Part shown: positions 38,806-43,611 of the stretch, in pieces | How the letters are laid out: each line of letters opens with the position of its first letter | Position numbering within the stretch: the stretch's first letter is position 1 | Program-made: the position numbers and the translations under genes | Notes under the pieces: model-generated | What the model was told of the DNA's origin: nothing | The model's database searches: none | Seen by the model: only the letters and a program-made list of their open reading frames with translations | NCBI GenBank assembly: GCA_947304135.1 | Contig: CAMYZZ010000006.1 | Span: 1-43,611 of the forward strand | Direction of reading: 5' to 3' | DNA length: 43,611 nucleotides | From: an uncultured Candidatus Saccharibacteria bacterium | Lineage (GTDB): Bacteria > Patescibacteriota > Saccharimonadia > Saccharimonadales > Saccharimonadaceae

Positions 38806-38834
38806 ATTATATCACACTTCGTCTTTCTAGTCAA
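38806..38834 (-). promoter_or_regulatory. Promoter of the hypothetical basic protein
   Basis: Minus strand TTGACT (38829-38834), 17-bp spacer, TATAAT (38806-38811). Confidence 0.87.
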
Positions 38835-38847
38835 TAGATGCAAGATA

Positions 38848-38955
38848 GCAAGATAGCAAGCTAGGGTTCTTTGGCGTGGCCACAAACGTGCCGCAGGCAC
38901 GTTTGACGGTGTTGAAGACTCTACACGCCTAAGAACCCGTAGCTTGCCATCTTGC
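38848..38955 (-). repeat. Family A interrupted palindrome, copy 3 (after rnc)
   Basis: Core GGCGTGGCCACAAA, hairpin CGTGCC gca GGCACG, TTTGACGGTGTTGAAGACTC, then ACACGCC. The arms GCAAGATAGCAAGCTA and TAGCTTGCCATCTTGC are specific to this copy. It starts 12 bp after the rnc stop codon, in the same orientation relative to its upstream gene as the other two copies. Confidence 0.88.
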
Positions 38956-38966
38956 CGCACCCCCTC

Positions 38967-39728
38967 CTAATGATGTTTGCCGCCGGAGCCGGTGGGAAGT
39001 TTGACAGGGTCAAAATCTTCGTAGTTTTCGCGATAGTATTTGATAGCGTCGTAGGCGGCTTTGCCCTGGGCCTCCTGTTTAGAGTGGCCCTCGCCAGTGC
39101 CACGGCGTTCGCGACCCACATAGACTTCGACCGTAAAGGTTTTGTCGTGGTCTGGGCCCTCTTCTTTGACGGTGCGATAAACTGGGGTGACACCGTCATA
39201 GTGCTGTGTTACCTCTTGGAAGAATGATTTTGGATCACGCCAGGTGCCTTCTTCTATCATGGTTTCTGTCTTGGACAAAATGTGTTTCTCGATAAATTTG
39301 CGAGCCACTTCGTAGCCTTGGTCGACGTAAATTGAGCCGACTACGGCCTCAAAACAATCTGCCATAATTACCTCGTGGGCGCGGGCAGAACCGGATTTTT
39401 CGCCGTTGCTAAGGCGGATAAGCGGAGCGTATCCAAGTTTGGTGCCGGCGTCACAAATAGAGTCCGTGCGGACCAAAGCGCTCCTCCAGGCGGTCATAAT
39501 ACCTTCTGGCTGGTCGTAATTTTTGTAGAGAAAATCAGAGACGACAAGCTCCAAGACCGCATCGCCCAAAAATTCTAGGCGCTCGTTGTGTTCGGCGTGG
39601 GAGTTTTTGTGTTCGTTGACATAGCTCCTGTGAGTAAGCGCGGTGATTAGGAGGTTGATATCGTGATACTCAAAGCCAAGCGCATCTTTAGCGAACTGCT
39701 CGTACTGCTCTTTTACCTCTTTGTTCAT
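38967..39728 (-). CDS. rnc: Ribonuclease III
   Basis: 253 aa. RNase III cuts double-stranded RNA, including rRNA precursors. The catalytic signature NERLEFLGDAVLEL spans residues 48-61 (Glu52, Asp56), with Asp124 and Glu127 in MADCFEA. The dsRNA-binding domain follows (DPKSFFQEVTQHYDGVTPVY ... GHSKQEAQGKAAYDAI). ATG 39728 touches the preceding gene's stop. Given the large perfect hairpins nearby, its substrates could include these transcripts. Confidence 0.96.
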   Translation of the reverse strand: MNKEVKEQYEQFAKDALGFEYHDINLLITALTHRSYVNEHKNSHAEHNERLEFLGDAVLELVVSDFLYKNYDQPEGIMTAWRSALVRTDSICDAGTKLGYAPLIRLSNGEKSGSARAHEVIMADCFEAVVGSIYVDQGYEVARKFIEKHILSKTETMIEEGTWRDPKSFFQEVTQHYDGVTPVYRTVKEEGPDHDKTFTVEVYVGRERRGTGEGHSKQEAQGKAAYDAIKYYRENYEDFDPVKLPTGSGGKHH

Positions 39729-40348
39729 TAGAATTTACCCTCCCTGATTTTCTTTTTTGCAATTAGCATTAATTTTTCAATATCATCATACTCGATAGCG
39801 TTCAAGGCGTCGCCAAATTTGAACCATTTGATGCCATTCATCCACTTCTCTTTCTGTGGCTTTTCGTGCTGGTCGAGTGCACGAACGAGGTAGATTTGGG
39901 TAGTCATCAAAACTAATTTGTCTTGGCGGCGATATTTGAAATGAATCTTGCCAAGCCAAGTCAAAACCTGAACGTGATGGAGGCCAGATTCCTCGCCAAT
40001 CTCGCGGATGGCGGTGATTTTGGCGGTCTCGCCCGGCTCGATATGGCCCTTTGGAATAGTCCAGCGGTTTTTAGAATCTTGGATCAAAAGGATCTCAATA
40101 TCTTTCTTGTCTGGTGTCATTCGAAAAACGATACCACCAGAGGTCGGCTCGCGAACAATTTCTTGAATCGCGGGTTTTTTATGGAAGATTTTAGATAAAG
40201 GGGACTCTTTGTAGGAAGCCGGCAAAGCCTCTGGGACCTTGCGGCCAGCCTGATTACTTTGTGGCTGGCTCGGCCTCTGTTGGTTCGGTCTTTGACTCTG
40301 GTTTCTCTGGGGCCTGTTTGGCGTCTTTTTTATCTTTTGGTTCGTCAT
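39728..40348 (-). CDS. NUDIX hydrolase
   Basis: 206 aa from ATG 40348, which follows AAGGAT and lies inside the end of nusB (95-bp overlap in another frame). The NUDIX box fits GX5EX7REUXEEXGU at residues 101-123 (GHIEPGETAK ... REIGEESGL). The first 45 residues are Gln/Asn/Arg/Pro-rich low complexity. Substrate is not predictable; diadenosine polyphosphates or mRNA caps are options for the family. No later ATG exists before the domain; a TTG near 40232 is a possible alternative start. Confidence 0.85.
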   Translation of the reverse strand: MTNQKIKKTPNRPQRNQSQRPNQQRPSQPQSNQAGRKVPEALPASYKESPLSKIFHKKPAIQEIVREPTSGGIVFRMTPDKKDIEILLIQDSKNRWTIPKGHIEPGETAKITAIREIGEESGLHHVQVLTWLGKIHFKYRRQDKLVLMTTQIYLVRALDQHEKPQKEKWMNGIKWFKFGDALNAIEYDDIEKLMLIAKKKIREGKF

Positions 40349-40799
40349 GATTATCCTTAGTAGCGGCCTCAGGATCAATCTGGCGGAAGGCTGTGCCTAG
40401 TACGCCGTTAATAAATCTTGAGGAGTTGTCGGAGCCAAAAGCTTTGGCTAGTTCGACAGCTTCGTTAATAGCAACTTTTGGTGGGACAGTGTCACCACAA
40501 TATTTGAGCTCGTAGAGACCCATGCGGAGGACGTTGCGGTCGATTGCGGCAATAGAACTGATAGGCCACTCTGGTGCGAGAGGTTTGAGCTCTTCGTCGA
40601 GAGATTTGAACTTGTCTGCTACGCCATGAGTCAGCGAATAGACAAACTCTGTATCTCCAAGAGTTTTCTCGTATGGCTCGATGTTTTTTGCGATGATAGT
40701 GTCAAGATCGGCGTTAGCGTCGCCCGCCTTCTCACGGAACTCATACTCGTATAAGCTCTGTAATGATATAATTCTGCCGAGGTGCCGATTACTTGCCAT
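40254..40799 (-). CDS. nusB: Transcription antitermination factor NusB
   Basis: 181 aa; NusB with S10 forms the antitermination complex on rRNA transcripts. The all-helical domain is recognised by LQSLYEYEFRE near residue 13, IAAIDRNVLRMGLYELKY, and VPPKVAINEAVELAKAFGSDNSSRFINGVLG. The last 40 residues are a charged tail (KDKKDAKQAPEKPESKTEPTEAEPATK) that overlaps the start of the NUDIX gene. Its ATG touches the rpmF stop. Confidence 0.93.
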   Translation of the reverse strand: MASNRHLGRIISLQSLYEYEFREKAGDANADLDTIIAKNIEPYEKTLGDTEFVYSLTHGVADKFKSLDEELKPLAPEWPISSIAAIDRNVLRMGLYELKYCGDTVPPKVAINEAVELAKAFGSDNSSRFINGVLGTAFRQIDPEAATKDNHDEPKDKKDAKQAPEKPESKTEPTEAEPATK

Positions 40800-41008
40800 T
40801 ATTTCGCCTTTTTGGTTGTCTTAGTTGCTTTTTTTGCAGGCTTTGCTGCTTTTTTGACGGTTTTGACCTTGACATTTGGGGTGGTCTTTTTGGTCTCGAA
40901 CGCCTTGACTGGCGATTTCTTGTTAACTGCACGAGCAAGCTTGAGACGAAGGTGGCTGCGGCGCAAACCAGTCTTACGATTGCTGCTCTGTTTCTTAGGT
41001 TCAGGCAT
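40799..41008 (-). CDS. rpmF: Ribosomal protein bL32, zinc-free and with Lys-rich tail
   Basis: 69 aa. MPEPKKQSSNRKTGLRRSHLRL matches the L32 start (PKxKxSxSRxxxRRSH), while the CxxC...C zinc ribbon usually following is absent and replaced by a basic stretch and a KAAKPAKKATKTTKKAK tail. AAAAGGAGC precedes ATG 41008. The rpmF-nusB-rnc neighbourhood fits. It could also be another small basic ribosomal protein, but L32 is the best match. Confidence 0.72.
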   Translation of the reverse strand: MPEPKKQSSNRKTGLRRSHLRLKLARAVNKKSPVKAFETKKTTPNVKVKTVKKAAKPAKKATKTTKKAK

Positions 41009-41042
41009 TAAATGCTCCTTTTATTGATATAACTTTGGAATT

Positions 41043-41071
41043 ATTTTACCATAGTTTTTTACCTTGTGCAA
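41043..41071 (-). promoter_or_regulatory. Promoter of rpmF-nusB-nudix-rnc
   Basis: Minus strand TTGCAC (41066-41071), 17-bp spacer, TAAAAT (41043-41048). Confidence 0.85.
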
Positions 41072-41074
41072 CTA

Positions 41075-41103
41075 TTGACTTTTTTGGATTTTTGTGCTAA
41101 AAT
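41075..41103 (+). promoter_or_regulatory. Promoter of the two small unknown genes
   Basis: TTGACT (41075-41080), 17-bp spacer, TAAAAT (41098-41103). Its -35 is 3 bp from that of the divergent rpmF promoter. Confidence 0.87.
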
Positions 41104-41149
41104 AGTTGATGGGTGAAAAAATTGCACATTAACATGGAGGTGGAATGAG

Positions 41150-41539
41150 ATGTTTAATGAATTTAAGGCCGAGAGAATGGCCAACACTGCCTGGGAGATT
41201 ATCAACCCTGGCTATATTGATAGCCCAGAAATCAGATATCGAATCAAGCTCGAGGGCGAAGATTATCTAGATATCGTAATCATGCTTGGCTATCAGCTAA
41301 AAGTTGTGATTGGCGATGAGCTAAACGGCGATAGAATAGCCGTACTCGAAGCAATCAGGCTGAATAGCACTCTTGGGTTCCAAGTGGAGAGCTTCCACGA
41401 AGGTGCTTGGTGTAAAACCCTCCAAGCAACTCATAAGAGTGCTCTGAAAGCTCGTCACGAAGCAAGAACAAGAGCTTTTGCTCCAATCCAGGAGACAACT
41501 CCAATACAGAAACTCAAGCTTATTATAGGGGGTAAGTAA
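41150..41539 (+). CDS. Hypothetical protein, first of a pair
   Basis: 129 aa. GGAGGTGG lies 10 nt before ATG 41150. No signal or membrane segment; mixed alpha/beta with a hydrophobic strand (YLDIVIMLGYQLKVVIGDEL) and a basic helix (KSALKARHEARTRAF). Not recognised. Its stop codon abuts the next start, so the two products may act together. Confidence 0.75.
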   Translation: MFNEFKAERMANTAWEIINPGYIDSPEIRYRIKLEGEDYLDIVIMLGYQLKVVIGDELNGDRIAVLEAIRLNSTLGFQVESFHEGAWCKTLQATHKSALKARHEARTRAFAPIQETTPIQKLKLIIGGK

Positions 41540-41893
41540 ATGACCAAATTTGGTTATAATGCGACGAAAGCTTGCAGAGTCATCTGGACGATGATTGGCG
41601 TTGGCTCGGATTATCACATTGAGCCAGAAACCATTTATAAGATACCAGGCAGCAACTTAGTGCTAGTCTACGAACATAGGTATCATATAAAGGCCTTTAT
41701 CACGACAGGCAACTCGCACATTGTCGTTTTCGACGCTGTGAAGAAAACGCCGTACAATCGTATGGACTTTGAAATAATTAATTTCATTGACGGAGACTGG
41801 ACCAAAATACTCTATACAGAGTTCCAGAGGCCGCACAAGAAAAGGCGCGCCGAACAAATAATCCAGCAATACAAAGATTCTGTAGCCGTCTAA
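41540..41893 (+). CDS. Hypothetical protein, second of a pair
   Basis: 117 aa; GGGGGTAAGTAA gives both the ribosome site and the preceding stop. Contains several short hydrophobic strands (NLVLVYEHRYHIKAFITTGNSHIVVF) and a basic C-terminal helix (RPHKKRRAEQIIQQY), resembling its neighbour in layout (beta core, basic tail); they may be distant paralogues. No known family. Confidence 0.75.
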   Translation: MTKFGYNATKACRVIWTMIGVGSDYHIEPETIYKIPGSNLVLVYEHRYHIKAFITTGNSHIVVFDAVKKTPYNRMDFEIINFIDGDWTKILYTEFQRPHKKRRAEQIIQQYKDSVAV

Positions 41894-41907
41894 ATTTCAC
41901 CCTCTTT

Positions 41908-41933
41908 GAGCCGCAACTCGCGGCTCTTTTTTT
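41908..41933 (+). terminator. Terminator of the small gene pair
   Basis: GAGCCGC aactc GCGGCTC followed by seven T; the T-tract overlaps the stop of the convergent DinD-like gene. Confidence 0.92.
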
Positions 41934-42768
41934 ATTCTTCAATTCGCTTCTTCTGGTCTGAATCTGGCAAGTAGTTTTGGTTCGTTATGGCGGACTTGCC
42001 CGTGTGGTCTTCAATGGCTTTTCTGGCAATACTTGCTACACCCCCTCCTTCTTTGGCGATATCTCTACTCTCTTTAAAGGTTTTGGGCTTTTTAGCCTTT
42101 GATATCTCTTTGGTGGTGTTTTCTGCAAGCATATTTAAAATTAACTCTGTATCCGTCATGTTGTCGCGGAGATTATGTTTCCTCAAGCCCTTATAGTCCT
42201 TATATTCGCGCGTCGTCATCCCGGACCACTCCTTGGAAATGACATCAGTCAAAACGGCAAACTGCTTGCCGCGCTCCACTCCACGTTTTTTCCATTCATC
42301 GGTGAGACCATTTCGAATCTTGATAGAGAGCATACGCTGATTAATCCATTCTTCGGAATATCCTTTCCTGCGATAAGATTCTACAGCGCGCGCTATTGCT
42401 AGTTCTGGGTCAATGTCTTCGTCAATCCTTTCACTACCGACTTTGGCCAACCATAATTTGAACGGCTCAGCCTTTGGGGATGGGATCGATTGGATGATAC
42501 GGAATAGCTCTTCTATATTAGCCACATCCGTCAAGCGCATCTTGCCGTCGTTTGCTTTTAGTTTCAACTGTACGATTTTTTCGTACAGTTCAGAGCCCTC
42601 TTCCTTTATTTTTATTTTTAGATCACTCCAATATCTTCTTGGGTTTTCGTTGCCAAGTAAGGCTCCCACTACGTCAACTACAGAAAAATACCACTCTTCC
42701 TCGTCTTCTTTCCAGACGGAGCGGATTTTTTGACCTTCAAATAGTTTGATTTTGTTTTTATCCGGCAT
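41932..42768 (-). CDS. DinD-like protein with BRO-N domain
   Basis: 278 aa, normal for DNA-damage-inducible protein D homologues. The BRO-N domain covers residues about 5-110 (IRSVWKEDEEEWYFSVVDVVGALLGNENPRRYWSDLK, LTDVANIEELFRIIQSIPSPKAEPFKLWLAKVG), followed by the DinD-specific part (GYSEEWINQRMLSIKIRNGLTDEWKKRGVERGKQFAVLTDVISKEWSGMT, NLRDNMTDTELILNMLAE). In E. coli DinD inhibits RecA; BRO-N proteins are often phage-linked antirepressors. AAAAGGAGG precedes ATG 42768. No LexA box is seen. Probably mobile between genomes, but no mobile genes flank it. Confidence 0.85.
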   Translation of the reverse strand: MPDKNKIKLFEGQKIRSVWKEDEEEWYFSVVDVVGALLGNENPRRYWSDLKIKIKEEGSELYEKIVQLKLKANDGKMRLTDVANIEELFRIIQSIPSPKAEPFKLWLAKVGSERIDEDIDPELAIARAVESYRRKGYSEEWINQRMLSIKIRNGLTDEWKKRGVERGKQFAVLTDVISKEWSGMTTREYKDYKGLRKHNLRDNMTDTELILNMLAENTTKEISKAKKPKTFKESRDIAKEGGGVASIARKAIEDHTGKSAITNQNYLPDSDQKKRIEE

Positions 42769-42815
42769 CTTTACCTCCTTTTAGATTGATAGTAAGCACC
42801 CCAGCTTATGCATTC

Positions 42816-42863
42816 TATTGCGTCTGGAAACGGAACGCCGGAAGTGGTAAGGACGTCGCAATA
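42816..42863 (-). promoter_or_regulatory. Leader hairpin of the DinD-like gene
   Basis: TATTGCG pairs with CGCAATA around a 34-nt loop in a 100-nt leader that contains no open frame. Confidence 0.45.
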
Positions 42864-42873
42864 CGTTAAATAC

Positions 42874-42902
42874 AAGATATCAAAATACTCCCCTGTCGTC
42901 AA
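42874..42902 (-). promoter_or_regulatory. Promoter of the DinD-like gene
   Basis: Minus strand TTGACG (42897-42902), 17-bp spacer, TATCTT (42874-42879). Confidence 0.7.
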
Positions 42903-42949
42903 GATTTTTGACACCCAAAAAACCGAACACTCTGTCTGTTTTATGTTTT

Positions 42950-43611
42950 TTAGACTACGAGGTTTAGGAGCTTGGCTTTTTTGACATAGATGGTCTTTTT
43001 GACACCACCTTTAGTGAAGTTCTGGACATTCTTGTCGTCTAGGGCGAGCTTCTCGATCTTGGCCTGGTCTTCTAGGTCGCTAGCGGCAACTTTGAGCTTG
43101 GCACGGAGTTTGCCGTTAACCTGGACAACAACTTCTACAGTATCTTCTACTAGATATTTCTCGTCCCAGACTGGCCAGACGTCGTCTGCACCAAATTTTT
43201 CCAACATCTCGGAGGCGAGGTGTGGAGCGAAAGGTTTCAAGAGGCGAGCAAGCGTAATGATATCATCGTCGCTCGCGCCAACTTTGTACAGCTCGTTGAC
43301 ATATTCCATCATGGCGGAGACGGCGGTGTTGAAGTTGTGGCGGTGGAGATCCTCTGTCACTTTCTTTACCGTTCTATTCCGCAAGGAAGCCGTCAACAAC
43401 GAGTTTTCTCCGAAACGCTCCGTCGCTTCGCTCGCCGTCTTCGACGGGGCGCGCCCGTCTTTACGGGTCTCGTCGCCGGTCCTCGTAGCAACTGCGGACG
43501 TCGGAGAAAACTGTTGTTTTCCGGCTTCCTTGAAGCAGAGGTTCCAGCAGCGGTTAAGGAAGCGGTAGACGCCGCCGACGGATTTTGGATCCCAAGCAGC
43601 ATCTTGGTCGT
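42950..43611 (-). CDS. leuS: Leucyl-tRNA synthetase, C-terminal part with in-frame insertion
   Basis: Runs off the right edge; about 220 C-terminal residues are visible. RFLNRCWNLCFKEAGKQQ and LRNRTVKKVTEDLHRHNFNTAVSAMMEYVNELYK belong to the anticodon-binding domain of class I LeuRS, and VVVQVNGKLRAKLKVAA with the KTIYVKKAKLLNLVV end is the C-terminal domain. Between them about 45 extra residues (FSPTSAVATRTGDETRKDG ... ERFGEN) come from a palindromic element. The frame is continuous across it with no stop. The insert falls in a loop that is also variable in E. coli LeuRS, so activity is probably kept. Confidence 0.92.
   Translation of the reverse strand, partial: DQDAAWDPKSVGGVYRFLNRCWNLCFKEAGKQQFSPTSAVATRTGDETRKDGRAPSKTASEATERFGENSLLTASLRNRTVKKVTEDLHRHNFNTAVSAMMEYVNELYKVGASDDDIITLARLLKPFAPHLASEMLEKFGADDVWPVWDEKYLVEDTVEVVVQVNGKLRAKLKVAASDLEDQAKIEKLALDDKNVQNFTKGGVKKTIYVKKAKLLNLVV
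43382..43532 (-). repeat. Family B coding palindrome, copy 2 (inside leuS)
   Basis: 151 bp. Core ends TTTTCTCCGAAACGCTCC and ACGTCGGAGAAAA are shared with the folA copy, as are CGTCGCCGGTCCTCGT and AACTGCGGACG. The middle is about 27 bp longer than in folA. The outer arms CAAGGAAGCCG and CGGCTTCCTTG, plus CAACAACGAG against CTGTTGTT, are specific to this site. Relative to the reading frame its orientation is opposite to that in folA, yet both stay open. Confidence 0.88.

Noticed and set aside
41932-42768. Prophage remnant around the BRO-N/DinD gene
   Set aside because: Flanking genes are leuS and housekeeping loci; no integrase, att-like repeats or structural phage genes are present.
43393-43602. 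Separate Arg-rich small gene in the leuS palindrome
   Set aside because: It is the wrong frame of leuS; the true leuS frame is open throughout.

Overview
The window looks like the core translation and transcription locus of a Patescibacteria/CPR genome, most likely a Candidatus Saccharibacteria (TM7) relative. The reasons are these. The spc cluster has no uL30 gene between S5 and L15. There is no uL29 gene between L16 and S17. Many ribosomal proteins carry Lys/Ala/Glu-rich tails. A sortase sits where adk and map usually lie. Genes are tightly packed and use the standard code. Almost all promoters fit one simple pattern, TTGnnn, then exactly 17 bp, then TAnnAT, or an extended -10.

Layout. 1-1004 (minus): start of rplL and all of rplJ, with two large hairpins between them and an L10-type leader upstream. 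1013-4360 (plus): a divergent operon of three tandem ThyX-like paralogues. 4378-4809 (plus): rlmH, probably leaderless. 4823-7381 (minus): secE-nusG and rplK-rplA. 7461-11378 (plus): an HD-domain nucleotidase-like gene, then thyA-folA-glyA, which form the thymidylate/one-carbon cycle. 11400-12816 (plus): tRNA-Ala(CGC) and a secreted SleB/Hydrolase_2-type protein. 12840-28205 (minus): the S10/spc/alpha ribosomal superoperon from rplC to rpsI. It holds secY, a sortase, infA, rpmJ and rpoA, and has extra internal promoters before secY and infA. 28217-35680 (minus): rpoB-rpoC. 35707-36990 (plus): a small membrane protein, a candidate small RNA and a tandem-repeat terminator. 36997-37954 (minus): khpA and rpsP. 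38061-41071 (minus): a hypothetical gene, then rpmF-nusB-nudix-rnc. 41075-41933 (plus): two small unknown genes. 41932-43611 (minus): a DinD/BRO-N protein and the 3' end of leuS.

The most unusual content is a set of long interrupted palindromes that ordinary gene annotation does not explain. Family A has three intergenic copies (76-178, 16954-17069, 38848-38955). They share a nearly invariant core, while the internal hairpin and outer arms differ in sequence but keep their pairing. Family B has two copies inserted in frame inside protein genes, folA (9556-9677) and leuS (43382-43532), in opposite orientations relative to the reading frame. A third palindrome lies within the 3' end of rpsQ. 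Together they resemble, by analogy only, the protein-coding palindromic elements of Rickettsia.

Other notable points are loss of both zinc-binding cysteine clusters in RpoC and of the zinc cysteines in L36 and L32, a shared sequence block in the rpoB and rplC leaders, a terminator whose distal arm and T-tract are tandemly repeated, and a well-delimited candidate small RNA.
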